This document shows positions 16,271-24,689 of a stretch of 64,000 nt of DNA, piece by piece. The notes under the pieces were generated by a model. That model ran no database searches. It was not told the origin of the DNA and saw nothing but the letters and a program-made list of their open reading frames with translations. The translations under genes were made by a program, and so were the position numbers. The first letter of the stretch is position 1, and each line of letters opens with the position of its first letter. The DNA is taken from contig NZ_CP045120.1 in NCBI RefSeq assembly GCF_011492945.1, forward strand, positions 1 to 64,000. The letters run 5' to 3'. This stretch comes from Rubrobacter tropicus (GTDB lineage Bacteria > Actinomycetota > Rubrobacteria > Rubrobacterales > Rubrobacteraceae).

Positions 16271-16707
16271 CGGCCCACGCCCACACGCGCCCCGAGCACT
16301 TCTCGGAGACCCGCTGGCCCGCCCGGACCAACGTGGTCGCGCACGACCCGCGGCGAAGCCACTGGCAGGACGTCTCCGTCAGGCCCGAGAACCGCGCGGA
16401 CGGCCTCACCGTGGCGATCTACACCCACGCCCTCCTCCGCGAGGACTTCGACACACCCGAAGGGTGTGTGACCGGCGTCGGGCCCGACCCAGACACCCTC
16501 CCGGATCCGGAAGCCGGCACACCCGAATGGTGTGTGACCCTCGACGTCCCGAACCTCGCCGTCTACCTCGCCCGCCCCTTCGGCCCCGCCGAGGCCCTCT
16601 TCTACACGGAGGCCCTCATGGTCGAAGCGGGCCTGCCCGCCGCCTCCCTGGAAGAGGTCGGCGGCGAACGCTTCTATCCCTTCCTCCCTGCGGTGGGGCG
16701 CGGGTGA
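16267..16707 (+). CDS. Hypothetical protein carrying two copies of a palindromic repeat
   Basis: About 146 residues from a GTG behind GGAAGGAGG. The N- and C-terminal parts look like one alpha/beta domain. The middle is interrupted by two copies of a 24-bp palindromic DNA repeat (16450-16473 and 16516-16539), both read in the same frame as TPEGCVT and TPEWCVT. A third copy is intergenic at 12669. The GTGA overlap with recQ shows coupling. Function unknown. Confidence 0.6.
   Translation: MTAHAHTRPEHFSETRWPARTNVVAHDPRRSHWQDVSVRPENRADGLTVAIYTHALLREDFDTPEGCVTGVGPDPDTLPDPEAGTPEWCVTLDVPNLAVYLARPFGPAEALFYTEALMVEAGLPAASLEEVGGERFYPFLPAVGRG
16450..16473 (+). repeat. 24-bp palindromic repeat inside a coding region, copy A
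   Basis: Matches the minus-strand sequence at 12669-12692 at 23 of 24 positions. It encodes the in-frame peptide DTPEGCVT. Confidence 0.7.
16516..16539 (+). repeat. 24-bp palindromic repeat inside a coding region, copy B
   Basis: Matches the intergenic copy at 23 of 24 positions; the mismatch changes the Gly codon to Trp (GTPEWCVT). It starts 66 bases after copy A, a multiple of three, so both copies keep the frame. Confidence 0.7.
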
Positions 16708-18575
16708 GTGCTCCGGCGAGCGGGTCGGCGGACGCTTCGAACGGCGGCGCGGGAGATCTCCCGCGCCGCCTGCTGCTTAGGGTCTTCGGCCACGAGGACT
16801 TCAGGCCCGGCCAGGAGGACATCATAGCCGCCGCCGTGGCCGGCAGGGACGTCTTGGCCGTCATGCCCACGAGCGGCGGCAAGTCGCTGTGCTACCAGGT
16901 GCCCGCCCTGATGGGCGAGGGCCTTACCGTGGTGGTCTCGCCGCTCGTCTCCCTGATAAAGGACCAGATCGACGCGCTGCGCGCCCGCGTCGAGGCCTCC
17001 GACGAGGGGGTCCCGGCCGGGGCCGTGGCCGCCCTGCACTCGAGCCTCTCCGTCTCCGAGCGCCGCGCCGTCGAGCGGCGCGTCCTCTCCGGGGAGGCGA
17101 AGATCCTCTACCTCGCGCCCGAGAGGTTGCGCTCGCTGGAGATCGTCTTGCTCCTCCGACGCGCCGGTGGCGGGGCCGGGGTCTCGCTCGTCGTCGTGGA
17201 CGAGGCGCACTGCACCTCCGAGTGGGGGCATTCCTTCAGGCCGGAGTACCTGTTCCTGAGGACGGCCATACGGGACCTCGGCTCGCGCGGGAGCCGGCCC
17301 CCGATCATGGCGCTGACGGCCACGGCGGACCCCAGGGTCCGCGGGGACATCGTGGAGCTCCTGGGGCTCAGGGAGCCGGAGGTCATCAGGACCGGCTTCG
17401 ACCGCCCCAACCTGCGCTACCGCGTGCGGTGGGTGGCCGAGGACGGCCGCCTCCACACGGTCGTCCGGGCGCTCAACGAAGGCGAGGCGCCGGCGATCGT
17501 CTACGCCCACACGAGGAGCCGGTGCGAGGAGCTCGCCTCCGCGCTCTCCTCGCGCGGCATCCGGGCCGAGGCCTACCACGCCGGGATGGGCCCCGCCGAG
17601 CGCGACGCGGTCCAGGGCCGCTTCATGGACGACGAGCTGCCCGTCATAGTCGCCACCGTGGCCTTCGGCATGGGCGTGGACAAGCCGAACGTGAGGACCG
17701 TCGTACACGCGAAGGTTCCGGACTCCATCCCCGCCTACGTCCAGGAGGCCGGCCGCGCGGGGAGGGACGGGCGCCCCGCCTTCTCCACCGTGCTGTTCTC
17801 CCCGGAGGAGCTCGAACACCGCAAGGACCTCGCCCGCACGAACCTCACCGCCCCGGAGGACGCGAAGGCTTTCTTGGACGCCCTCAAAAAGATCGGCGTC
17901 CCGGAGAAGGCCGGGCCGAACGCCGGCAAGCTCCGCGCCAACCCGAACCCCCAGGACCTCTCGCGCCTGGGCGACGTCGGCGGCGGGGCCGCGGCGGACG
18001 TGCTGCGCGCGCTGGAGGCGATGGGCCGGGTCAGGCGCGGCTACAACCTGTGGGCCGAGATCCGGATAAAGCGGCTTCCCCCCGACGCCTCCTCGGCCGC
18101 GCCGCCAGACGACGGGAGCGCTGGCGCCGGGGTCCTGCGCGCGCTCGCGCGACGGGGGACCGGTTCCCGCGTGCCGTTGGTGGACCTCGCCCGGGAGGTC
18201 GGGGCCTCGCCGGCCGCCGTCCAGGCCTCGCTCACGCGGCTCATCCGCTCCGGAAGGATCGAGGCCGCGCCGAAGGGCCGGATCGCGGACCTGCTCGTCA
18301 AGCCCGCGCCCCTCGGCCGCCGCGAGCTCGCGGACCTCGGGGCCCGTTTCGAGCACCGCTCGGAACAGGAGGCCCGGCACCTGGAGGAGGTCGCCGCCTA
18401 CGCCTCCCTCACGACCTGCCGGCGCGCGAGGCTGCTCTCCCACTTCGGAGACGAGGCCGCCGAGCTTGTCGCCCCCTGCGACGGCTGCGACGTCTGCCGG
18501 AAGCGATCGGTCCCGTCGCTGCTCAGGCGGTTCTTCGGCGGCCTGGCGGACGCCTTCGCCCCGGCCGGGACCTGA
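16704..18575 (+). CDS. recQ: ATP-dependent DNA helicase RecQ
   Basis: About 623 residues from a GTG that overlaps the upstream stop. All RecQ helicase motifs are present: MPTSGGKSLCYQVPA (motif I), VVDEAHCTSEWGHSFRPEY (II and the RecQ loop), ALTATA (III) and QEAGRAGRDG (VI). The zinc-binding region keeps one Cys in TCRRARLLSHFGDE and three in APCDGCDVC. A winged-helix segment lies between the motor and that region, inserted ahead of the Cys cluster rather than after it. No HRDC domain is visible. Size is close to E. coli RecQ. RecQ unwinds DNA 3'-5'; on a conjugative element it may help replication or processing of transferred DNA. Confidence 0.93.
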   Translation: MSAPASGSADASNGGAGDLPRRLLLRVFGHEDFRPGQEDIIAAAVAGRDVLAVMPTSGGKSLCYQVPALMGEGLTVVVSPLVSLIKDQIDALRARVEASDEGVPAGAVAALHSSLSVSERRAVERRVLSGEAKILYLAPERLRSLEIVLLLRRAGGGAGVSLVVVDEAHCTSEWGHSFRPEYLFLRTAIRDLGSRGSRPPIMALTATADPRVRGDIVELLGLREPEVIRTGFDRPNLRYRVRWVAEDGRLHTVVRALNEGEAPAIVYAHTRSRCEELASALSSRGIRAEAYHAGMGPAERDAVQGRFMDDELPVIVATVAFGMGVDKPNVRTVVHAKVPDSIPAYVQEAGRAGRDGRPAFSTVLFSPEELEHRKDLARTNLTAPEDAKAFLDALKKIGVPEKAGPNAGKLRANPNPQDLSRLGDVGGGAAADVLRALEAMGRVRRGYNLWAEIRIKRLPPDASSAAPPDDGSAGAGVLRALARRGTGSRVPLVDLAREVGASPAAVQASLTRLIRSGRIEAAPKGRIADLLVKPAPLGRRELADLGARFEHRSEQEARHLEEVAAYASLTTCRRARLLSHFGDEAAELVAPCDGCDVCRKRSVPSLLRRFFGGLADAFAPAGT

Positions 18576-18611
18576 TCCCCGCACAACGCACGACCGAACG
18601 CAGGAGAAGCC

Positions 18612-19028
18612 GTGGACGACGAACGCAGCCACCCGGAGGATCGCTCCCAACCCCCAGGAGGGCGCTCGCGGAGCCCGGGAGTCTCCGACGCCGTGGAAGC
18701 CAGGATGCAGGCCTACCTCCTCTTCACGGCCCGCGGCGCCCCCGAAGACGAGGCCTTCCAGGCGGCGCTCGGCCGCTCTATCGATCGCTACATGGACTCC
18801 CTGGACCCGGAGGCCGGACTCCGCCTGCTCCTGGGGTTCTACCCGCCGGGTTCTCGCATACCGGAGGAGCGGATGCTCCCGGAAGATCCCGAAGAGCTCG
18901 CGGCCACCCGCGAGGCGGCCAAACGCCTCGCCGAGGCCGGAGAGATCCGGCGCGTGAGCGACACCGCCACCGGCCGGGTGTACTGGCTGCGCACCGAGGT
19001 TCGCGCCGGAGAACGGCAGACGGACTGA
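18612..19028 (+). CDS. Hypothetical winged-helix-like protein
   Basis: A 138-residue protein from a GTG behind CAGGAGA, 36 bases after recQ. The C-terminal half (LAEAGEIRRVSDTATGRVYW) resembles the wing of a winged helix and parallels a segment of the 598-residue protein at 14097. The N-terminus is polar and disordered. A role in DNA binding with recQ and ssb is inferred from context only. Confidence 0.55.
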   Translation: MDDERSHPEDRSQPPGGRSRSPGVSDAVEARMQAYLLFTARGAPEDEAFQAALGRSIDRYMDSLDPEAGLRLLLGFYPPGSRIPEERMLPEDPEELAATREAAKRLAEAGEIRRVSDTATGRVYWLRTEVRAGERQTD

Positions 19029-19360
19029 CCGAAAGACGGGCGGACCACCTCGCCCGCCGTCGCACCTAAATAGGTGCGAACGACGACGGGCTAGAGCCCT
19101 GAACGGAAGGAGCAAGAGGATGTAGAGGACGGCAGACAACCACGCCACAGCGCACGGGCCCGGCGCACCGGGCCACCCCGCAAGACCGGACCCAAGACCG
19201 CGGTAGGTCAGGAGGCCCGGGCAAGACCCAGAGGACCCTACGGTCCCCCTCAGAAAAACGAGGGGACCGCGAAGGTCCTCGACCGTAAACGCGCGACCGA
19301 CAGCTCCGCTGGAGTAGGTGGCGCACGGCTGGGGGGCTTTCCCCCGGAAAGGAGCGGGAC
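19029..19360 (+). other. Structured leader region upstream of ssb
   Basis: No conventional gene is visible in these 330 bases. Hairpins are CGCACCTA-AA-TAGGTGCG at 19061-19078 and CGGTCCCC... with GGGGACCG at 19241-19269. At 19120 a strong ribosome site (GGAAGGAG, 9 bases upstream) precedes a start codon followed at once by a stop (ATGTAG). This may be an ssb leader with translational control. Confidence 0.45.
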
Positions 19361-19840
19361 GTGGTTTCGTACAATCGCGTAGTTCTCGCCGGCAACATCA
19401 CGAGAGATCCGGAGCTCCGGTTCACCCAGGCGGGCATCCCCGTCTGCAACTTCGGGCTCGCCCAGAACAAGGTCCGCGGCGACAAGGAGCACACCAACTT
19501 CTTCGACGTCTCCGCGTGGCGGGAGCTCGGCGAGACCGTCGCCAACTACAAGAAGAAGGGCGACCCCATCCTCCTCGAGGGCCGTCTGGAGTACCGTACC
19601 TGGGAAGACCCGGAGACCGGCAAGACCCGCTCGAAGCACGAGGTCGTCGCGGACAACATTCAGTTCCTCGGCGGCGGCAAGAACGGCTCCGGCGGTGGCT
19701 CCGGCGGTGGCTCCGGCGAGCAGGGCACCAAGCGCGGCAGCGGCGGGCGCCAGGAGGCGGATAGCGCCCCCGAAGATCTGGAAGACATCCCCTTTCGCGC
19801 GGTCAACGCCAAGCGCCTGAACGTCGAGGGCATCCTCTAG
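19361..19840 (+). CDS. ssb: Single-stranded DNA-binding protein
   Basis: A 159-residue SSB from a GTG behind AAAGGAG. The OB fold covers residues ~1-105 (NRVVLAGNITRDPELRFT, then FFDVSAWRELGETVANYKKKG and WEDPETGKTRSKHEVVADNI). A Gly/Ser-rich linker follows. The partner-binding tip, normally DDDIPF at the very end, is here EDLEDIPF followed by 14 more residues (RAVNAKRLNVEGIL). SSB coats single strands during replication and transfer. The displaced tip is unusual and could change partner binding. Confidence 0.93.
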   Translation: MVSYNRVVLAGNITRDPELRFTQAGIPVCNFGLAQNKVRGDKEHTNFFDVSAWRELGETVANYKKKGDPILLEGRLEYRTWEDPETGKTRSKHEVVADNIQFLGGGKNGSGGGSGGGSGEQGTKRGSGGRQEADSAPEDLEDIPFRAVNAKRLNVEGIL

Positions 19841-19860
19841 TCGGGAGGTGATCCCATCTA

Positions 19861-19929
19861 CCCCGCCCGGTATCGCCGGGCGGGGTTCCCGGGGGGCGGA
19901 GGTCCGCGAGGACCTCCGCCCCTTTTTTT
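19861..19929 (+). terminator. Tandem terminators after ssb
   Basis: A first hairpin CCCCGCCCGG-TATCG-CCGGGCGGGG is followed at once by a 13-bp stem (GGGGCGGAGGTCC with GGACCTCCGCCCC, loop GCGA) and seven T residues. The second is a classic intrinsic terminator. The stretch to 20,102 holds no gene. Confidence 0.92.
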
Positions 19930-20102
19930 GTCCCGCGTTCACGCGTCTTTCGTCGGGGCCTCGGCCCGGACACCCGCGGGGGGCCACTCTTGGCGGCGTC
20001 GCGCAGCTGCGCGGTCAACGATGCCGAAGACGCCTGCGCCGGGTCCTCCGGTCCCTCCTTCTGGCGATGGAGCCGGAGGCCAGACACGGAAGGGAGGCGA
20101 TC

Positions 20103-20399
20103 ATGTCCGAGCACGCCCACGATGACCCCTACGCGCGGGTCTTCGATATGGAAGCAGACGACTTCGACGACTACTACGCCCACGAGGACCTCGTAGAGCG
20201 CGCCGAGTTCGGTTACGAGGCCTTTGGCTGCTTCTTCCCGTCCCAGTGCTGCATGCCCGGCCCGCACTACCCCTCCGACTGCGTGAGCGTCGAGGTGATG
20301 GAGGACCTCTTCGCGGAAGCGGAGCTCGAGGCCGAGGCCGCCGGAGCCCTGGACCCCGTCGACCGCCTGATGGCCGACTCGGAGGAGGGACCCTTTTGA
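20103..20399 (+). CDS. Acidic hypothetical protein (98 residues)
   Basis: The ATG is behind GGAAGGGAGG. The protein is very acidic (DMEADDFDDYYAHEDL) with three Cys in the middle (GCFFPSQCCMPGPHYPSDC), and has no membrane helix. It overlaps the next gene by one base (TGATG). An acidic DNA-mimic or metal-binding protein are guesses; no family recognised. Confidence 0.55.
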   Translation: MSEHAHDDPYARVFDMEADDFDDYYAHEDLVERAEFGYEAFGCFFPSQCCMPGPHYPSDCVSVEVMEDLFAEAELEAEAAGALDPVDRLMADSEEGPF

Positions 20400-21013
20400 T
20401 GACCCTGCTGATCGTCGCGTCCCTGGCCGTGGCGCCCGCCCTCGGGGTCCCGGCACTGCGCCGGCGCGTCGTCCGCGCGATCGTTCGCGCCCGAAAGAGG
20501 CTCGCGGAGAGGGCGCGGCTGCGGCTCGCCGCGGCGCTCCTGGACCTCGGCAACCACCTCATGCTCTGCGACGAGGAACGCCGCGCCAGGCGCCTCAGGG
20601 GGCTCCTGGAGAAGGCCCGGCGCCGGGGAAGCGACCCGGAGGACGTGCTGCGCCGCTTCGGCGGCTCGCGGACCGACGACGTCAAAGAGGGGGTGCCTAC
20701 AGCTCGCGCTGGGCGTCGCCGTCGGCGCCGAGAACGTCGGCCAGGAGAAGGTGGACCTCGACCACGACTACCGCGCCCTGACCGTCGCCACCCACGAGAC
20801 CGGACCCGCCACGCAAACGACGCGACGACCGACGCGGCGGGCCCATGTGCCCGCCGCCATCATAGGATCATCACCGCCAACAGGCTAACCACGGCCACAA
20901 AGATCGCGCCGATGCGCAAGAGACCGGCGGTTATGCTCCAGCCCTTCGGCAGCAGCTCGGCGGCGAACTGCAGGGCGAACATCGCCCCGAGGACGACGAG
21001 CCAGGGGTTGTAG
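20399..21013 (+). CDS. Membrane-associated basic protein, probably frameshifted near 20,690
   Basis: Starts at an ATG overlapping the previous stop, behind GGAGGAGGG. The first ~98 residues look genuine: a hydrophobic N-terminus, then an Arg/Leu-rich helical segment (LLDLGNHLMLCDEERRARR). After the run of five G at 20,689-20,693 this frame becomes Arg/Pro repeats. The +1 frame instead reads QLALGVAVGAENVG and DLDHDYRALTVATHE and stops at 20,888, which looks more like protein. One extra G, real or from assembly, would explain this. The listed end is the uninterrupted frame. Confidence 0.45.
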   Translation: MTLLIVASLAVAPALGVPALRRRVVRAIVRARKRLAERARLRLAAALLDLGNHLMLCDEERRARRLRGLLEKARRRGSDPEDVLRRFGGSRTDDVKEGVPTARAGRRRRRRERRPGEGGPRPRLPRPDRRHPRDRTRHANDATTDAAGPCARRHHRIITANRLTTATKIAPMRKRPAVMLQPFGSSSAANCRANIAPRTTSQGL

Positions 21014-21168
21014 GAGGGCCCGGCGCCCGCCCCGGAGGCGAACAGACCGGCCACGACCATCAGGCACCCGACCGCCACGCCCACGCCGCCCAGCACGAAC
21101 CACGACCGTTCGGCCATGCCGCCGGCCCGCGGCTCCCTGAAAAGCGCCCTACGCAATCCCGCCATCAT
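20860..21168 (-). CDS. Three-helix membrane protein, unknown function
   Basis: A 102-residue protein with three hydrophobic segments (around residues 25-45, 52-70 and 78-100), a pattern like small actinobacterial integral membrane proteins. It reads opposite to the preceding genes and overlaps the end of the uncertain gene at 20,399. Two ATGs (21168 and 21165) are possible starts. No family recognised. This is the first gene after the element backbone. Bases 21,169-21,367 beyond its start hold no visible gene. Confidence 0.6.
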   Translation of the reverse strand: MMAGLRRALFREPRAGGMAERSWFVLGGVGVAVGCLMVVAGLFASGAGAGPSYNPWLVVLGAMFALQFAAELLPKGWSITAGLLRIGAIFVAVVSLLAVMIL

Positions 21169-21367
21169 CTCGCCCCTACGCTACCACCGAAGCCGGAACA
21201 CGGCAGGACTCCCGCGCCCGATCTCGCAAGCCTCTGGGCGAGCATCTTCCCCAACGCTTGGCGTCTCGAGCCGACAAAGATTCCGAACAGACGACCGGAG
21301 TAGACCCGCGCCGGACGGCTTTCGCCGTAGTGCGCGCCGAGAAGCGCGACGGCGCAGGGGCGGGCCG

Positions 21368-21631
21368 CTATTCCGCGTCCTCCACCCGAGGCCTCTTCTC
21401 CTCTACGCTCGCGAGCCTCGCCGCCCAGGCAAAGGCGTTCCACGGGATCAAGGAGTGCGACGTTTCTTCGTAAGTCGTACCTTCGCGCTCCTCCGTGGTC
21501 TTGTACTCGACCACCAACCCTTCGGGCACCACGTCGAGGAGCACGAAAACGTGTGGCCCCGCTGGCTCCGAAGGCCATTGCACCGTGATCTCCTCGCCTA
21601 CCCACGCCCGCGGAGCCTTCCCTCCGTCCAC
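21368..21631 (-). CDS. Hypothetical small protein (87 residues)
   Basis: The GTG at 21631 is chosen because GGGGAGGG lies 6 bases upstream; the open frame extends to 21841 but that part looks random. A beta-rich core (EEITVQWP, then PHVFVLLDVVPEGLVVEYKTTEE) is followed by a helix. No family recognised. Bases 21,632-21,885 between it and the cadmium operon contain no visible gene. Confidence 0.5.
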   Translation of the reverse strand: MDGGKAPRAWVGEEITVQWPSEPAGPHVFVLLDVVPEGLVVEYKTTEEREGTTYEETSHSLIPWNAFAWAARLASVEEKRPRVEDAE

Positions 21632-21885
21632 ATCGCCCTCCCCGGTCGCCCTCCCGCGTCGCCGCGCCTTGCCCTCAGCCTGCTCGCCCGACAACCGACA
21701 GAGCCGGCTATCGATCGGCCCCCTCAAGGGCAGCAAACAAGCGTAGCCAATTCCTTCGTGGGGCGCAAACGGTCGTGGTCGCCGCATGATCCGAGCAGCA
21801 TCCAACCGCCGAACGTGACCGCCAGCCCGTCGCGCGGCCAACCCGCCTCGTCTTGTCTCGCGCGCCCGAACCTGCTACCATCGAA

Positions 21886-21909
21886 CTCAACGTATCGACG
21901 ACCGTTGAG
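21886..21909. promoter_or_regulatory. Inverted-repeat operator of the cad operon
   Basis: CTCAACG at 21886 and CGTTGAG at 21903 form a perfect 7-10-7 inverted repeat ending 8 bases before the repressor's ATG. Position and symmetry fit autoregulation by the ArsR protein encoded next. Confidence 0.6.
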
Positions 21910-21917
21910 GTGTACGG

Positions 21918-22319
21918 ATGACGAACGACCGCTGCGACCTGATCTGCATCGACGCCCCGCGCGCGGAGGCGATCCGCGGTAGGCTGCTCGACGGCGAGAC
22001 CGCCTACGGCGCCGCGGAGCGCGCCAAGGCGCTCTCGGACCCCACGCGCCTGACGCTGGCCGCCGCCCTGCGGGAGGCGGACGCCGAGGGCGGCGAGCTG
22101 TGCGTGTGCGACCTGGCCTGGATCGCCGGCCGCGCCCAGAACCTCGTTTCGCACCACATGAGGACCCTCCGCTCGCTCGGCGTGGTCCGCTCCCGCCGGA
22201 GCGGCAAGATGGTCATGTACTCGCTCACGGGCGAGGGGCTCTCGCTCCTCGGCGCCGTGCTGGACGAGGCCCCGCGGGCGAAGCCGGCGGGTACCCCCGT
22301 TCGGGGGGCGATGGCGTGA
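21918..22319 (+). CDS. cadC: CadC/CmtR-type ArsR-family metal-responsive repressor
   Basis: A 133-residue winged-helix repressor. The N-terminal Cys pair (CDLICID) and the CVC motif at the start of the DNA-binding helix region (ELCVCDLAWIAGRAQNLVSHH) are the metal-sensing ligands of CadC-type Cd/Pb/Zn sensors. The wing reads VVRSRRSGKMVMYSL. Metal binding should release it from the inverted repeat just upstream. It overlaps the ATPase gene as GTGA, so repressor and pump are translated together. Sensor class is well supported; which metal it senses in vivo is inferred. Confidence 0.85.
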   Translation: MTNDRCDLICIDAPRAEAIRGRLLDGETAYGAAERAKALSDPTRLTLAAALREADAEGGELCVCDLAWIAGRAQNLVSHHMRTLRSLGVVRSRRSGKMVMYSLTGEGLSLLGAVLDEAPRAKPAGTPVRGAMA

Positions 22320-24598
22320 GCCGCCCGAAGAGGATGCTGCCGGTCCTGGGCCAGGCCCCCGAGGAGCCGAAGCCCGCGGAGCAGCAAGCGACGCCCGAGG
22401 GGACCGACGGCTGCACGGACGACTGCTGCTCGGGCGCGGCGGATACTCCCGCCACGCCGACCACTCGGGAGGCCAATCCCGAGGCGTCGGACGGTGCCCC
22501 CGTAGGCACCCTGGAGAGGACCGTCGTGCGGGTCGAGGGGATGGACTGCGCGAGCTGCGCGGCCACCGTGGAGAGGCGCGTCTTCGCCCTGCCCGGCGTG
22601 TCCAAGGCGACCGTGAACTTCGCCGCCGGCCGGCTGGACGCCGAGCACGGGCCCGGCGTCTCGGTGGGGGACCTCGAGGGGGCGGTCAGGGCCGCCGGCT
22701 ACGGGGTGGCCAAGGCCGACGAGGCCGAAAGACCGCCCTTCTGGCGCACCCCGAGGGCGATCTCCGTCTTCGCCTCGGCGTCGCTGTTCCTGGTCGGCCT
22801 CGCGCTCTCCTTCGCCGGCGCGCCCGGGACGGTGCGGGCGGCGGTGTACCTCGCCGCGATCGCCGTGGGCGGGCTGCCGATCTTCCGGGCCGCCGTGGCG
22901 GGCCTGAGGGCGCGGCACCTGGACATGAACGTGCTCATGAGCGCGGCCACGATCGGCGCGGTCGGCATCGGCGAGTGGGCGGAGGCGGCCTCCGTCGTGG
23001 TGCTCTTCGCCGCCGGCAACGCGCTCCAGGTCTACGCCATAGACCGCACGCGCGGGGCGGTGCGGGCGCTGGTGCGCCTCGCTCCGAACGAGGCCCTCGT
23101 CAGGAGGGGCGCCTCCGAGGTCGTCGTCCCCGCGGGCGAGGTCGGGGTGGGCGACACGGTGATCGTCAGGCCCGGCGAGAGGCTGGCGGTGGACGGCGAG
23201 GTCGTCGAGGGCTCCTCGGCGGTGGACGAGGCCCCGGTCACGGGAGAGAGCGTGCCCGTGGAGAAGGGGGCGGGCGACGCCGTCTACTCCGGCTCCCTCA
23301 ACGGCCAGGGCGGGTTGGTAGTCCGGGCGACCAAGCGGGCCGGGGATTCGATGCTGCAGAGGATCGCGCGGCTCGTGGAGGAGGCGCAGGCGAAGAAGGC
23401 CCCGGCCGAGCAGTTCGTGGACCGCTTCTCCCGGGTCTACACCCCGATCGTGGTCGCGGCGGCCGTCCTGCTCGCCGCGGTGCCCCCCCTGCTCGGGGCC
23501 GGCTTCGGGGAGTGGTTCTACAGGGCGCTGGCGCTGCTCATCATCGCCTGCCCGTGCGCGCTCGTGATCTCCACGCCCGTCACGGTGGTCTCCGGGATAG
23601 GGGCCGCCTCCAGGCGCGGCATCCTGGTGAAGGGCGGGGCGGCGCTGGAGGCGGCCGGACGTCTCAAGGCGCTGGCATTCGACAAGACGGGGACGCTCAC
23701 GGAAGGTCGCCCGGTGGTCTCGCGCGTCTCCCCCCTGGGCGGGCGCGACGAGGTCGAGGTGCTGCGGGTCGCGGCGGCGCTCGAGCGCCGCTCGGAGCAC
23801 CCGTTGGCGCACGCGATCCTGACCGCGGCGGGCGGGGCCGAGCTGCCCCCGGTCGCGGGCTTTCGGTCGGTCGCGGGCAGGGGCGCCGAGGGCGAGGTGG
23901 ACGGCGAGCGGTACCTGATCGGGAGCCCCCGCCTCTTCGCCGAGAGGGGGATAGCCCTCGACGGGGCGGGCGAGGCGCTCGCCGGGGTCGAGCGGGCGGG
24001 GGAGACGCCGGTCGTCCTGGGCGACGAGGGCGGACCGCTCGCGGTCTTCGGGCTCGCCGACTCCCTGCGCCCCGACGCGAAGGCGACCGTAGGGGCCCTG
24101 CGCGCGGCGGGCGTGGAGGAATTGGTGATGCTCACCGGGGACGCCGAGGCGCCGGCGCGCCGCGTGGCCGAGGAGCTCGGGATCGGCTACAGGGCGAGGC
24201 TCCTGCCCGAGCAGAAGATCGGGGCGGTGCGCGAACTCGTCGCCGAGCACGGCTCGGCGGGCATGGTCGGCGACGGCGTCAACGACGCCCCGGCGCTGGC
24301 CGCCTCCTCCGTGGGCTTCGCGATGGGCGCGGCGGGCACCGACGTGGCCCTGGAGACCGCCGACGTCGCGCTCATGCAGGACGACCTGCCCAAGCTCGCG
24401 GAGGCCGTGAGGCTCTCGCGGGCGGCGGAAGGGATCATCAAGCAGAACGTGGCCGTCTCTATCCTGATAAAGGGCGTCTTCGTGCTGCTCGCCCCCTTCG
24501 GGCTCGTCGCCCTCTGGCTCGCCGTACTCGCCGACATGGGCACCTCCATAGCCGTCACCCTCAACGGCCTGAGGCTCTTCCGCAAGAGGGGCGCCTAG
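22316..24598 (+). CDS. cadA: CadA/ZntA-type heavy-metal P-type ATPase
   Basis: About 760 residues from a GTG coupled to the repressor. An extra Cys-rich N-terminus (DGCTDDCCSG) precedes one heavy-metal-associated domain with GMDCASC near residue 76. The P1B core is complete: the CPC membrane motif (IIACPCALVIS, ~411), the phosphorylation site DKTGTLTEG (~455), the HP dipeptide (SEHPLAHAI) and GDGVNDAPAL (~652). CPC with this layout and the CadC-like partner points to Zn2+/Cd2+/Pb2+ export across the membrane rather than copper. Copper ATPases usually carry different signatures in the last helices. Exact substrate range needs testing. Confidence 0.92.
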   Translation: MSRPKRMLPVLGQAPEEPKPAEQQATPEGTDGCTDDCCSGAADTPATPTTREANPEASDGAPVGTLERTVVRVEGMDCASCAATVERRVFALPGVSKATVNFAAGRLDAEHGPGVSVGDLEGAVRAAGYGVAKADEAERPPFWRTPRAISVFASASLFLVGLALSFAGAPGTVRAAVYLAAIAVGGLPIFRAAVAGLRARHLDMNVLMSAATIGAVGIGEWAEAASVVVLFAAGNALQVYAIDRTRGAVRALVRLAPNEALVRRGASEVVVPAGEVGVGDTVIVRPGERLAVDGEVVEGSSAVDEAPVTGESVPVEKGAGDAVYSGSLNGQGGLVVRATKRAGDSMLQRIARLVEEAQAKKAPAEQFVDRFSRVYTPIVVAAAVLLAAVPPLLGAGFGEWFYRALALLIIACPCALVISTPVTVVSGIGAASRRGILVKGGAALEAAGRLKALAFDKTGTLTEGRPVVSRVSPLGGRDEVEVLRVAAALERRSEHPLAHAILTAAGGAELPPVAGFRSVAGRGAEGEVDGERYLIGSPRLFAERGIALDGAGEALAGVERAGETPVVLGDEGGPLAVFGLADSLRPDAKATVGALRAAGVEELVMLTGDAEAPARRVAEELGIGYRARLLPEQKIGAVRELVAEHGSAGMVGDGVNDAPALAASSVGFAMGAAGTDVALETADVALMQDDLPKLAEAVRLSRAAEGIIKQNVAVSILIKGVFVLLAPFGLVALWLAVLADMGTSIAVTLNGLRLFRKRGA

Positions 24599-24689
24599 AG
24601 GCCGTGGGGGCCTCCGCGATGCCGCCGGTGATCCCGTGGCAGGGGTGGGAGACCCTGGGCGAGGCCCGCGAGGGCGGGGAGGCGCGAGG

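Noticed and set aside
16674-19148. 824-residue open frame on the minus strand opposite recQ
   Set aside because: The plus strand encodes a clear RecQ with all motifs; the antisense frame is a by-product of GC bias.
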